Assembly (NCBI GenBank): GCA_905250075.1
Contig: CAJNOP010000305.1
Span: 1-64,000 of the forward strand
Reading direction: 5' to 3'
Length of the DNA: 64,000 nt
From: Rotaria sp. Silwood1
Lineage: Eukaryota > Rotifera > Eurotatoria > Philodinida > Philodinidae
The notes below the pieces were generated by a model. It made no database searches, was not told where the DNA came from, and saw nothing but the letters and a program-made list of their open reading frames with translations. This document shows, in pieces, positions 30,501-43,242 of this stretch. Position 1 is the stretch's first letter. The number at the start of each line of letters is the position of its first letter. The position numbers were made by a program, and so were the translations under genes.

Positions 30501-33500
30501 ACGAAATGTATTCGAAATTTCGGCAAAGTGGAAATAAAATATAATCTATTTAGATTGATAGAATAATTTGTGATCATTTCAAACATATGAAAATAAAAAG
30601 TGTTACAGTTTTTTCTATGAAAAGAGCAAAGTCAACGAGACAATTAAAAAGAATGTAATTAACCTGTATGTGACATTAAAAAGAGTTTACACAAGACAAA
30701 GTTGTCTCAATTTTTTTCCACAATACCTTCATAATCAGTAATAGATTGAAATCTAAATTGATTCCAGCAGCTTGAAAAATGTTTCTTGGTATTTTAGATT
30801 ACTAATTTAGCTTTTTATATGAATAAAATCGCTCGACTAGACTGAATAGATAAATATATGTGTTGACGCATATACGTATATTCAATTATTTCCGCGATTA
30901 GTTAAACTTCATTAATAGAAACGCTTAAAAAAAAATTGCAATAAAATCGAGAGGTGTCGTTGAAAACTTATAAGCAATGAAACATACACACTCATTTTAT
31001 TTCATATGACCGTCCCTTCAATCGACCAAATAAAAGTACGTAGTCAAATTTTGTCAAACAAAAAGAAATATTTGAAACTATATAAGTTGTATTGTTACAT
31101 TTTTTTTTAGATGGCTTCTATACCTATAAAATGGAACTAAAAGTTCTAATTTAACCGACAATGTAAGATATTGAACGCTGAAGTTACATACGATAACGTG
31201 ACACTCTCCAGCAGAGTGAGCTAATTGGTATGCATACTGAACGTGTAGAAATCAATACTCTATGTGTTAACTTGTTTTCTATTCTGTTTAGAAAATCCTA
31301 CATTGATTCTTGCAAAAAATCGAATAATATCATCAAGGAGACTTAGTCAATTCCTGGAAAGATCCTATTAGGAAAACCTAGATAAATGAGACAGTATATA
31401 GACAGAAATTGCTTTTACAATTTGGAATCATCGAAATGCTGACAAGATCCTGATCCAAAAACAGTGATATTCTATTCAGAATTCTGATTGAATCCGTCGA
31501 GGATTCAGCATGAAAATATCAAAGATTTTTGCTAGGGTTGGAACTACGTTTCTTTTTATTTTGTGAATTGTTCTGTGCGTCAATACTTTTTCGCAGTAAA
31601 ACTAACGCGTTGCTTGGTTTTCTTGATTTTTCTCTAGTAGTATCAAACATTTTACTGTAGTCTGAAAATTTTCACCTCTACAGAAGCACTTCCAAGGATA
31701 ACATGGCACTTTTAACATTTTTTTCTCTTCTAAATAGGTTTGTTGGTTGCCTCAAAGCCATTGAGACTTAGTTAAGAAACACATAGATTCTTTAAGGTTC
31801 TTTGTTTGACTCACCTATTCCTGTATTGCTCGGAAGTTTGCACATCATGAAAATATACGAATGACGAACATGAATTTTTTCAGGTTGGCTTTTACATAAT
31901 CGTCGGATAATTTGAAACTTTATCAATGTGCAATCTTAGAGTGTTTGTCATCAATAAAATAGATAAAATGGTTTCCTGATGCCTTTTCACGGCAATTAAT
32001 GGTTGAGTTGTCTGCTAATGTTTTACTTATATGTAGTACTTAGTTTCACAATGTGTAATACTATTTGTTCTAATCTAAAGATATTGATTGATAAGGTCAA
32101 TGTTTTTACAGAGCCATCTAACAGATTGGTATGTGATTTGAAATATGTTGCTGGCATTATAATGACTTTCTGTATCACTTGGAACCTTTTTGCTAACATC
32201 TTATTCAATGGCTGAATGATTGCAGCTCCTCTGCTATTACTACCGTTCATATTTGTAAAAGAACAGGCTGTTTTCGCTCTGACTCACAGTAGTTCGCATA
32301 TTACTTGAAGGTTTCTCTATTATCCGAGGATTTATAAAAGTATATCGATAAATCGCTCTCTAGTCGTGAAGTTTGCAATAGCAGCCTAAGAAATCGACCG
32401 AAGGATTGGAATCTTGTACATTGATTTTGAAGCACGACTATGTAGGTGAAAGCTTGTCGTTTCGAGTTTCACACATAGACATTTGGGACGAAGTTATTGC
32501 AACAATAGCCTGATGTATTGTTCTATAACTCGAATCGATTAATCTTTCATGGTCGTCTCTCGAACTTCATAATATCGGTAAATGAACCGAAGCTTTCTAT
32601 CTTTATTGGCACGTCTAACCACATCCAATGTTGACAATTGTGTCTATCTTCTGTATATACTTGGTCTCTTGAAATTCGCAGTGAGATTATACAAACTTTG
32701 GATTCTTATCTCGTTAATAACTGAAATTGATGAATGAAGTAGAAAGAAAAAAGAAGAGGCAAAGAAATCATGTTAAATATAGACGACGGTATAGAAATGA
32801 GATGAATGATAAGATGAAAGAAATATAAAGCAGCTGTGAAATAGTGAATAGCTAAGTAACTAACATTCAAAACAGTTTCTTTTACTGGTCGAATCATTCT
32901 AATAATTTACTGTGTCACGATAAATTAATTCAAACGAAAATCTTCTTGATGATTTCGATATGTCACTGTCAATTGGAATTTTTACGACTTAAACCATTTT
33001 CTGTTTCTTTTTCAAAGAGTTTGTTTCTTAGTTTTTCAACATGGCAATGCTTTTTACTTGGTTTCTGTCTGTTTGACTTTCTTCTTTTTTTTAAACTTCT
33101 AACCAAATAGACACTTTATTGATAAAACCTGCGTGTAAAAATATTGAAACAATTACGAGAAGAGTCGACGGAAAGTGACGACAAAGAAGAAAGAAAATCT
33201 ATGTTCTAATGTTGTTGAATTTTAAATAAATATTTTCCAAGCATTTTACTAGTTACAAAATATGAAGCCCATTCTAAAATTCAAAAAAACTGAGAGTATG
33301 CAACACCAATTCCACTATTGTTACATTCGAATCGCTAAGTAAATAAATTATTCATTCGATTGATCAACAACTGAACTTTCAGCTTTTCATAGAAAGATTT
33401 TCTTTGAGAAAATTTAAACGATTTTTTTTGATAAACGTTATTTATTGTTGCAAAAGATTCTAGAAATGTTGACTGACTTGTAATATTGCTAATAACTTTA

Positions 33501-36500
33501 TCAAAGATTTTGATTAGACTTAAATAAAATAAATTTTAAATTTATATTATTTCTAGGCAAATATTGTCTAGACAAGATCTTGGTTGGAAATATTTATATC
33601 TTGAATGAGAATAAATAAGATTTTTAGGAGTTTTACCTAATATCTAGTTTCATACTCTTTATTTAATATACAATAATGTTTATTTGAACATTTACACAAC
33701 ATCTAATTTTGATTAAAAGACATCGAAACAAGAAAAAAAATATTATAAAAATTTATTGAATTTACACACATCATTTTCCAAAATGTAAAAGTATATCTAA
33801 TTTATATAAAGTAATTGAAAGGATGAAAGGTATATCATTTGAAAACAAATGTAAACAATAATATAAAGTACTTAATAAAAATTCAATTTAATTATAAATC
33901 ATTAATTCAGCTACAAAATCAAAATCTTTCTAGACTACTCCTGAGAATGATACTTTCGAGAGAAGATATACAAAAACAAAAAAAATTCATTTCATATCAG
34001 GACTCCGTTAACACTAAAACTCAAACATCTTTCAGTCCGTTATTTTTTCATCAAAATTTCTATCTTTAAAAAATTTCGAACTTATATAATATCTATTTAT
34101 TCAAAAAAAACTATTCGTTTGTGAGTCTTTTTCTCAAACAAATAAAACAACACTTTTCATAAATACAGTAAAGTAGTCGATAAAAGTTTAATTATACTTT
34201 ATATAGTTTAGTTCATTTCTCTACTTTATTATGTGAATTAATAATCGTATTAAATAATATATGCCTTCACAATTAAGAATTTCTTTCATATTTGCTATAG
34301 TTTGAAATCATTTTCGAATGGTTCTTACAAATAAATTAATGATATCACTTTTGTTTTAGTCAAAATTTTGGGAAAGATATTTACAATTGTTATTATTTTC
34401 TGATCTTGGCACTATAAAATTCTAAAGTAGATCTTACCAAAATTTTTTGAACACAGATCAATCTGATATGATTCAAAAATATAAAAACAAATCATCTTTT
34501 AAAGATCTTGCTTGAAAGATGTTTCTCTAGCATTTACATTTCGGAAGTTATTCAATTAAAAATTCAAAAAAGTTATTTTACTATTCCTAAAACTTAATGT
34601 ATGATATATCTTCTTTTTTCAATTAAGAAGTGTAAATAATTAAAACATACATTAAATTAACAAGAAAATAAAATTTCGACTCGGAATCAAATCTCACAGT
34701 AAGCAGCTGATTGACATGAGTACCCGAACTAACATGGTTGCTAACAACGATACTGGAATTGAAAACCAAGTTGTTCAAGCCAGATTATTTTATTGAACGA
34801 CAATCTATCAGCAATGATGCGCAATATTTTTCTCTTGTGTGCACAAAGGAGAAAAAACCAACTGAATTCTTTACATGAAGCACACTATAATGAAAATATG
34901 AATGATTATGTATTGTTTTCTCTTAGTCTATTCGATCCACGCGCAATAGGACAAGAAAAACCAAAAAGATAATTTTATCGTAAATCCAATGTAGTATATT
35001 ATGTTATTGCTGTGTATAGTTGTATTATGTTTATGGATGAATGTGCACAACGTAAGGGCATTCTGCAAAGTTATACATAAACAACATAATACTTTACTTT
35101 CACATGGACAATAAAGTCGACATATTATAGTGATATTTAATTCATAGTCATACTATTTTTTGCACGAATATAACAGGTAAGTGTATTTGTTTCGAAAATT
35201 TAGTCTCTTAACAAAACTATACTGTTCATGAATATCGAGAATATTTTCTTGCAGAACATTATAAAAATAATAAAATGATATTTTTCTTCAGTTTTAATAC
35301 CTTTACCCTGTCAGTGTACATAATGACTGTTCATTGAAAAGTTTATAGTGTTAAACAATTGTTAGTTTTCAAGTATTTGCCAAAATATTCAGGTTACCAC
35401 CATATTTTTACATTTTTTCGATAGATGCATACAACTCGCCCAAAAAAAATTATTCTTAGTGCAAAATTTAGGGTTGTGCAAAAGCCACTCTACCATAAGT
35501 TGTACATTCATTAAAACTTCGATGAATTTAATTTTTCAATAATCTATCTATTGTTTGATAGAGTTTGAAGATATAGTTACAAATACAAATTTTATATTTT
35601 TATTTGGTTTTCTTTATAATCTTTTCTCCAATCCCACAATATAATTTTTGTTCTTATTCAGCATTAAAAACAGAGTCGAAAACGTATAATTATCTTGGAC
35701 TTAAAATAAATAATTAAAAGAAAATCTCTTTCAATATAGGTAGGTTCATATTATATATTTATAGGTACTATTGTCTACATGTTCCAGTTTTTTTGAGAGT
35801 TAAGAAAAAATTATAAAGAAAACCTAATTAAAATATAAAATTTCTATTTGTAATTAGATCTTCAAAGTCTATCAAACTGTATATAGATTACACTAGAGTT
35901 TTTTTCTTATGTGCATCTTACTTTGCGAGGTTAGGTTAAATCTGAAATGATGCTGCTTCAAATGATTCATGTGAGACAAGTACTAGTTGTTTAAAAGTTA
36001 GGTTTATGATCTCTTGCCACTAGATAAATATTATCGTCCATTTTCATAACTTCAGTCTTTGTGATAGGGAAGTTTTAAAGAGTATCTCAGAAATATTGAA
36101 ACAAATTTTAAAATCAACTGTTTTCACGTTCAACAAAAGGAAAGTCTTTGAAGTTATAACAACATTATCATGTACCATTTTTTTTCCAATTTTTCTGATC
36201 GTGGTGTTTTTTTTAAATACAATTTTTGTCAATAAAATGAAACGCCAAACCATATTTATCAATATTCTCGTATTCGATTACCATCTTGATCGATTATTAA
36301 TCTGAATTGTAGTGATATGTTATCCATTACTGGTTGGCATAGAGTAATACTAAATTTATTTCATTCCTTTTTTTTTCTAATGTTGCTTTTAAAACGTTCG
36401 ATATAACTCTATTCCCGTTGTCATAGTTTTTCTTTTAATGCACCACCAGTGTTCTCTATAGACCACACGTCGGTTAATTTTGCCACATAAGTTTTTGGAT

Positions 36501-37235
36501 AAATTGATTTATAAAGAGTATGTTTAACAGCACTCAAAACCACACGTTTATTTCTGATCTTAATCATCTTGAAAAATAAAATTTTGTAAATTACTAATGC
36601 TTTAGCTGTTTTTCGTGCTACGATAGTTTGAATGAATTTTGCATATACGTTATGAATAAAATACATTCTCTTACGGCGGTTACTAGTTTATGGTCTGATG
36701 AGTTTTAACCATTCATTGACAAAAAAACTGGAGGCTGTTCAGTGATTTTTATATTGAATTTGTTAACATAACTCATGGAAAAATTTGAAAAATAGTACAT
36801 GATAGTCCTGTTTCAGATTCTCATGCATATTATAAGCTATAGACATGGAACTTTATATTTATCTATTACTAACTATATCCAATAATCTGCCACAGTTCCT
36901 TTGTATTATAGGGGAGAAAATTCGAAAGCTGCTTTATATTGTGCACTACAAGAAAAGAAAAAAAAACACTTACTATATATGGATCATCTGATAATTGATC
37001 ATTGATAATAAATGCTTGATCAGTTGTTTTTCTTTTGTTTATCAGGATTGTTCAGAAAAATGTCAGTATCTCATTTTGTTCATTTTCGATCCCTTTCTAT
37101 TCCTGTACATCCTTTAATGCTTTTACCCGATCTCTTCTTCCATGAAGGACATCACTTTTTGATAAGTAGTTCTTTTCGATATTGTAAATATTCATCCGAA
37201 AATAAAGTGAACCCCTGAATGTTTAGAGGCATTGT
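27545..37235. other. Long region without recognisable genes
   Basis: Very AT-rich to about 29 kb, then less so. Open frames at 29053-29313, 32003-32250, 36044-36305 and 36421-36666 are short, overlap in opposite directions and resemble nothing I know. One arm of the GTCAAACTTGAAAGTTG MITE family lies at 29174-29210. A short phrase MSTRTNMVANNDTGIENQ can be read at 34717 but stops after 27 codons. I cannot support any gene here; old decayed insertions are likely. Confidence 0.45.
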
Positions 37236-37313
37236 AGGGTGTGGGTGGGTGTGGGTGCGGCTGTGAATGTATTATCTTCACAAAAACTCACATCCACACC
37301 CACACCCACATCC
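37236..37313. repeat. Telomere-like hairpin 1
   Basis: The G-rich arm GGGTGTGGGTGGGTGTGGG (37237-37255) faces the C-rich arm CACACCCACACCCACATCC (about 37295-37313), separated by about 40 nt. Both arms are made of the TGTGGG/GTGTGG unit known as the bdelloid rotifer telomere repeat type. The opposite orientation of the arms makes a hairpin, not a simple array. Confidence 0.7.
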
Positions 37314-37487
37314 CGATGAATCTGTAATCGTCAATGGGAGTGTGAAGAACAAAAAAAGGATTATATCTTGTTCAGTTAAAAGAAAAACTAGTATGATCTC
37401 TCTGTATGATTTTTTTTGTGTAAACACGAGCACTTTAAGTTCAAGAGAAGCTGTTTCTCCTTCGCAAGAATGATACTTTCTTATTAT

Positions 37488-38544
37488 TTAACATTTAACA
37501 ATATGCGATCCTTTGATATTATCTATTTCTTTCTCTACATCTACATCATCCACAGAACCGATAACAATCCATCTGTGGAAATGTGTTAAAAGAAACTGAT
37601 CTACATGAAGCAGCTCGACATTGACTCGAAACGCGCCAGCTTTTCTCAGAGCCAAATGAATAAAATTTATGTGTCGTGCTGATTGACTCGATACAACCGA
37701 TTTGGATGAATTGGAAGCACCATCATAAAGAGTCACACTCAAATGATCAAGACTGTGTTCAGGAACAAGGAGAATAGAGACAAACTGATTTGGTTTACAG
37801 TTGAAATAATATGGGACGGTCTCATAACTGTAACTGATAACACCAATGATCATAAAAGAACAGTCTAAGACTTTCTTTGACACACGATCTTCATCATATA
37901 CTTCGACTAAATCAAATGTAGCAGTTTCATTGAATGTCCATGGAACTTCAATACTTTCTTGAGTTGGTGGATTGATAGTATCGTGAGGCTCGAGTGGTCT
38001 AAGCGTACCCAAGGGTCCCAAACGACCCAAAATTCCCCATAATCCCAGACCTTGTCAATGTTTGCCAAAATCATTGATTGATGGAAGTGCAGTATGGTAA
38101 GATTCATAAGACAGTGGGCCAAGGGCAGAAAGAGGATGATCGGGAAGAGCAAATAACATGTTGAATGCAAGCCAATCTATATATTGATTCGATACCTCTC
38201 TTCATGATGTTGGATTCCATACACTGTTTCCAATCTGTCTGAGCATGCCAAGTGGACCATAAACTTTAAAAACGTAAGGAGAAATGCATTGTTTTTTGCT
38301 ATAGAAGAACAACATTTAATTATCCTATAGGACCATAAGTTCCCAAAGCTGAGGCAGGACTCAGATAGAATTCACATGAAGCAAGTTCTCCACAATTCAT
38401 TGGACGCGGTTGAACCAAATGCATATCTTTATGTAATTGTTCGATACTTGATCCGCTCACATAAGGTCCATGGCATGTTTTTGCCATTGAAGTAATATGA
38501 AAAAAATTGACAAGAACAAACAATGAGAGAAAACGTGATATCAT
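37488..38544 (-). pseudogene. Secreted protein with Gly-Pro-Leu-Gly motifs, broken
   Basis: Read right to left, the gene starts at the ATG at 38544 with a signal-peptide-like MISRFLSLFVLVNFF. It continues through ATCHG-like cysteines into SPASALGTYGPIG, where the frame meets a stop near 38327 with no clean splice donor. Downstream pieces continue on the same strand: VYGPLGMLRQIGNSVWNP (about 38200-38260), LSALGPLSYESY (about 38110), GRLGPLGTLRPLEP (about 38000), then an uninterrupted 150-residue C-terminal domain (VEVYDEDRVSKKVLDCSFMI, FVSILLVPEHSLDHLSVTL) ending at 37488. At least three stops interrupt it. The repeated GPLG and the C-terminal domain recall a family of secreted proteins I associate with ciliates and bacteria; this is recollection, and function is unknown. 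Confidence 0.6.
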
Positions 38545-38599
38545 TATTGAATTGAAATCGTACAAAGATCGACCGCAATATCAAAGTGAAATAGTAGAC

Positions 38600-39395
38600 T
38601 TGTAATCCGAAGATAGGGATCGATGTAGCTGTCAAATGATGTTTTACTTTGTGTAACACTTGAAACTCTGAAATACGTCCTACATAGGTCACTTCGAATG
38701 GATATATTTATATAAATTACTATTTTTTATTTCAAAAAAACATTTGACAGATTATTTTCCTAGAAAAACAAAAAAGTGTTTTCAGCTAGATTATACAACT
38801 GAGAAACAATGTCGGGAAAAAGGTTCTCAAAGTAAATATTTATTATCAAAAAAAAAAAGCAACAATTAGAATGGTACGACTTTGATCTGTTTTGAGAATG
38901 TTTCCTCGCCGATCAACGAGTTTTTTTTTTGTTCATAATAAAGTAAATGAAGAAATTACAGTCAAAAGCAAAGAAACCAGCACTCACCGATCTTTTCCTT
39001 GTCGTTTATTGGTACTGTTTCACAGTTGTCGAACTGGTGTCTGCTATGCGACGTTATCCATCTATTTATACTTTTCTTTTTTCTCAATTTGTTTTGAGTA
39101 ATGAAGCTCTCGTTATCTTCAATTTTTAACTAGATAAATGTAACCTGCGAATAAATCCTCTGCTAATACATATTTGACTTCATCTTTCTATGAATAGGTC
39201 GCAAAAAAGCTTTTGTCTTTAGTTTTATTGTGATGCTATTGACGTCATAAGCCAGATGTTACTAAATTAGATTCGTTTTTTTCTTATTCAGTGTCGTCCT
39301 TGAAATAAAAATGTAAATGTAACTGGCTCTTTTCGTAGTGTACAAAAAAGTAAATGAAAATATAAATATAACAATAGCAATTATTCAATAGGAGC
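38600..39395. other. Intergenic, no supported gene
   Basis: About 800 bp upstream of the broken secreted-protein gene. Two overlapping short frames at 38892-39129 show no recognisable domain. Confidence 0.45.
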
Positions 39396-39592
39396 AGTAA
39401 CGTCAAACCAGAAAGTTGTATGGAATGATTGAAAAGCTTCTTCAACTATTCATTATTCGTTCTATAATGTCCTTTCGCGACATCCACAACAGCTGCGATG
39501 GTGTATGTATGTTTGGAATCATTGAATGGTGAAATATTTGAGGTTCAATATTTGAATAGTTGAATCCAACTTTCAGTTTGACACTACTGAAG
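39396..39592. mobile_element. Small MITE, GTCAAACTTGAAAGTTG family, copy 2
   Basis: The left arm reads ACGTCAAACCAGAAAGTTG. The right arm, in reverse complement, reads GTCAAACTGAAAGTTGG and continues TTCAACTATTCAAATATTGAA. About 200 bp, non-coding. It is the same family as 21441-21718, with diverged interior. Confidence 0.6.
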
Positions 39593-41349
39593 ATAAGCTG
39601 AATAACATTCAAGTTTTTCTGTTAAATTTCTGTCATGGTCGTTCCAACACAAATAGCATCGGCAATTGGATAGCTATTGGCTATGAACTGTTTTATCGTC
39701 AAACAAGCTTGCGCATCAGTCGTCTCAGTTGAATAGAACGAATTATTGGTGGTTGCAATCGTGCTCTTTCCTACTGTCAGACAGAGGAAATGTCATTGAG
39801 TAAGAAACAAACTTCTCTCTCGTACTGAAGACAAACGACATCGTATATTTGCCTATCTCTTATTTCCATAACACTTTTTTGTGCTTCTCGTCAAGAAAAC
39901 ATGGTCTCTTCGGATTGACACTAAAATTATACCCATTTCAGAATGACAATTAGTATGTTGACATTTTCTCTTTCTTATCTAGACTTATATTTGTCGAGGC
40001 GACAGTAGTGTTTTTTTTTGTTCTTTTTATCTCTTCTCCATAGCTTCAGTAAGCAAAAATAGAATAGTGTTTATCTTATGCTACCACATCGAACAATACT
40101 CTCAGCGCATCAATACCATACGTAAAGTAGCAAAGGAAGAAACGGCTAACTTTTTTCTCGGTCTGGACGTATGTTTCAGTTTGAGGATGATATTATTTCA
40201 TTTTCTAACTTTTCTACTTAAAATCGAATTGCCAAGTTTAGAGTAAAGTCATTTTAATCAGTTGATCAAATAGTATGTCTAGAAGGTGATGATAATGTCC
40301 CGAAAACGTTCAGGTGAATTTTCTCAACGCACCAGGTCTGATAAATCTTAAGATGTCCTCTAAGTTTTAGCTGGAACGAAGAATGTCTTTTTTTGACATC
40401 TTCAAATTTCCAGATATCGAAGTTTCCTGACCTTGTTGAAAAGTATGCACACTTTCTTTCAACTGAAACTTTCAGCACATTTTAAGAACCATTTAGTTTC
40501 GTTGCTGCTATTCATGAAAGGCCTCGCCATGTACGGACATTTATAACACAAAATGAATTTTCTAGGATATAGCAGAGCTTCAATAAAGAATCAGTCATTT
40601 TTTATCAGCCGTTGCATTTGAATAGATTTTGATCCAATATACAAAGTTAGCAACGGTAGTTTGAGTGTATCTTGAAAGAGATTGAGGAACGAACATCTTT
40701 TGCACAATATTTTCCTCTTTGGCTTGTTCTTCTGTTAAGTGATTCTATTTGGTTTACTTTCTTCCTTACTAATTTACGACAATTTCAGGTGACTTTATTT
40801 GAATCGGAGCCTAGAAATTTGCAACTTTGCTTAAAAAGTGAATAAAGTCTAACTATTCTTCAGCTAGTAGTTATTTTGAATAAAAGAAAGCGCTTTTGCG
40901 AGCATATTGAGCTTTCTTCAAAACTCTTGGGTGGAACAGGTCCGAAACGAACCGAACTTGTTCAGTACAGTTTCGGTTTCAGGCTCTGCCCCGTATCAGT
41001 GTATTATGGCTTGCTTTTTATCGGCAAAACGAAGCAATGTTCGAGTGCCATCATATTTCCCTTGTGCGTTTGACTCATATTATCATAAATAATAATAGAA
41101 ATTAGCCTAGAATGAATAATATTTCCACTGCTTTATTCAAGCAATTGTGTTATTATAAATTTTGACCTAGATGAATATATGATGCGAAATTCAAATATCA
41201 AATCGTAATTTTTAACAAAATCAACAGTTTGTGAAATTTAGTAATAGTGAGTTTAAATAAAATATGGTATTTATTACGTTATTCCGTTGTTTTTGATGAA
41301 TGCATTTCTTTTTCAGAAACGTGAAAATATTTGTACTGACTAAAGTCTC
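39593..41349. other. Intergenic, no supported gene
   Basis: About 1.75 kb with only short overlapping open frames (40266-40478 minus, 40876-41092 plus) lacking recognisable motifs. The last few hundred bases must hold the promoter of the SDR gene. Confidence 0.45.
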
Positions 41350-42120
41350 ATGGCAAAGTCTATATTTAACTTAACAGGGCGTGTTGCTCTTATTACTGGG
41401 GCTGCTCGTGGTCTTGGTTTTACAATGGCTCGAGCACTTGGTGAATTTGGTGCGCGACTTGCGTTGTTTGATATGGACAATACTAGTTTACAAGCAGCAG
41501 CAAAAACATTATCTAATGATGGATTGGAAGTATTAAATTTGCATGGTGATGTTACCAATGTTAGTGATGTAACAAAATGTATCGATAACGTTGTTAAAAA
41601 ATACAATTCATTAGATATTGTTGTCAATAATGCTGGTATTGTCTGTAATGCACCTGCAGAAGACATGTCATTGAAGGATTGGCAACGGCAAATTGATGTT
41701 AATTTAACAGGCGTGTTTCTTGTTTCACAAGCAGCTGGTCGGCAAATGATAAAACAAAAAAGTGGTAATATTATTAATATTGCATCGATGTCTGGTCTTA
41801 TTGCCAATGTTCCACAACCCCAATGTTCTTACAATGCATCAAAAGCTGGCGTTATATTATTAACAAAATCTCTTGCTTCTGAATGGGCACAACATAATAT
41901 TCGTGTGAATTCTATATCACCTGGTTATATGAATACAAGTTTGACAGCGAAAGGACTGCAAAATCCTGAATGGGCTCAACAATGGCGAAGTTTGACACCA
42001 ATGAATCGTGTTGGTGAACCACATGAGCTTGCCGGTCTAGTAGTTTATTTAGCATCAGATGCATCCAGTTTTGTAACTGGTAGTAATATACTAATCGATG
42101 GTGGATACACTGTGCGTTAA
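41350..42120 (+). CDS. Short-chain dehydrogenase/reductase (SDR), polyol/sugar type
   Basis: An uninterrupted 256-aa classical SDR, the usual length for the family. Visible motifs are the Rossmann glycine motif TGAARGLG (16-23), an acidic Asp41 at the end of beta-2 (suggesting NAD(H) preference), NNAG (93-96), Asn118, the catalytic Ser146, Tyr161 and Lys165 (CSYNASK) and the PG motif at 191-192. The YNASKAGV...RVNSISPGYMNT block resembles fungal sorbose/mannitol reductases and bacterial gluconate-type SDRs, so a sugar or polyol oxidoreductase is likely; the substrate is not readable. It has no intron, unlike the other host genes here, and is less AT-biased than its flanks. AATAAA follows at 42203. 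A horizontally acquired origin is plausible. Confidence 0.93.
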   Translation: MAKSIFNLTGRVALITGAARGLGFTMARALGEFGARLALFDMDNTSLQAAAKTLSNDGLEVLNLHGDVTNVSDVTKCIDNVVKKYNSLDIVVNNAGIVCNAPAEDMSLKDWQRQIDVNLTGVFLVSQAAGRQMIKQKSGNIINIASMSGLIANVPQPQCSYNASKAGVILLTKSLASEWAQHNIRVNSISPGYMNTSLTAKGLQNPEWAQQWRSLTPMNRVGEPHELAGLVVYLASDASSFVTGSNILIDGGYTVR

Positions 42121-42786
42121 ATGTTCATTTTTAAGAAAACGCTGTGGCTAAAGACTAGATGCTGCTAATACTAAATTGCTATCAGTATTTTTATCTTAAA
42201 TGAATAAAATGTATTCTGAAAGATGACATTGTGTTCTGAGAAATAAATTTCGTCTAAATTTTGTATCATCGAAGGCTTGCCAGACATAAAGAAATACAAC
42301 GAAAATTCTGCTTATTTCGTGTTGTTTGAGTTCGTCATCATAGTAGAACCGTTCTTCAATAGACAAAATATTTTCTTCTTCACTTCGAATCGTGGCAATA
42401 CAAGATCGTCGAAGATTTAGATGGATCACTGTCGCGTTGACACTAAATGCATCTCGACAACACAGAGATTACGTCACGATCACAAACGATTAGTGATATT
42501 TAGGATTGTTCATCAGGAAGTAGGCATCGACTAACGCAATGAATCTCTAATACGGCTCTCCGCCTTAATGTGTTACTTCAGACATTAAGTATTCATTTCA
42601 AAATTCGAAACAAACGTCGCTGTCATGTTGTATAGACTTTAGAAATGTATACACTAAGCACCAACTGATATGTTTCCCGTGATAGTTTTCTCTGTCTTAT
42701 TTTGAAACTAACCGTGCATCTTAATATCCAGCTTCAAACTACCACTATCACATGTTTTACAAACTAGCAAGTCCCTTCTTTCTTGT
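42121..42786. other. 3' flank of SDR gene, no other gene
   Basis: About 660 bp between the SDR stop and the hAT-type element. A poly(A) signal is at 42203. The minus-strand frame at 42196-42429 has no recognisable domain. Confidence 0.5.
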
Positions 42787-42839
42787 GGCGAAATCAGGGA
42801 CGGTGCGAAGAGGTCGGAGCAGAGGTTGGGGGACAGTCC

Positions 42840-43240
42840 TAAAATCGGAGAAAGTCAAAAAGTGTTCTCTAAACTGAAATTTTCTCCGAATCAGAATTTT
42901 ATAATATACTTCTCCAAAATCGGAGAAAATCCTCTATTCATTTTTGTCCAAAATTGGATTTTTCCGGATTCATAGAAATGTATTCAACACTATTGTATAA
43001 ATTAGCAGAAAATTCTAGTTTGGAGAACATTTTTGGGCGATTTTCTCCGATTTTGGAGAAATATATTATACAAGTTTCTCCAAAATCGAAGAAAATCCAA
43101 GTTTGGAGGAAACTATTAAACAATTTTCTCCAATTTTGGAGAAATTTATGTAATATATTTCTCCAAAATCGGAGAAAATTGCTTTGCAAATTCTCCAAAA
43201 TCGGAGAAATTGTCGTAGTAAATTCTCCGAAATCGGAGAA
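42840..43240. repeat. Array of TTTCTCCAAAATCGGAGAAA palindromes
   Basis: At least seven units of a short palindrome (TTTCTCC...GGAGAAA around AAAATC or GATTTT) spaced about 30-50 nt apart. Units vary by one or two bases. Open frames on both strands in this stretch are by-products. It lies inside the hAT-type MITE. Confidence 0.85.
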
Positions 43241-43242
43241 AG

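Noticed and set aside
32003..32250. Overlapping hydrophobic and basic frames as a receptor fragment
   Set aside because: Opposite-strand frames of equal length, no conserved motif, no adjacent exons.
36421..36666. Minus-strand 81-codon frame ending in a plausible exon
   Set aside because: No recognisable domain and no splice-linked partners seen.
42840..43240. CRISPR-like array (short repeats at regular distance)
   Set aside because: Units are palindromes in both orientations, vary in sequence and spacing, and lie inside a hAT MITE of an animal genome.
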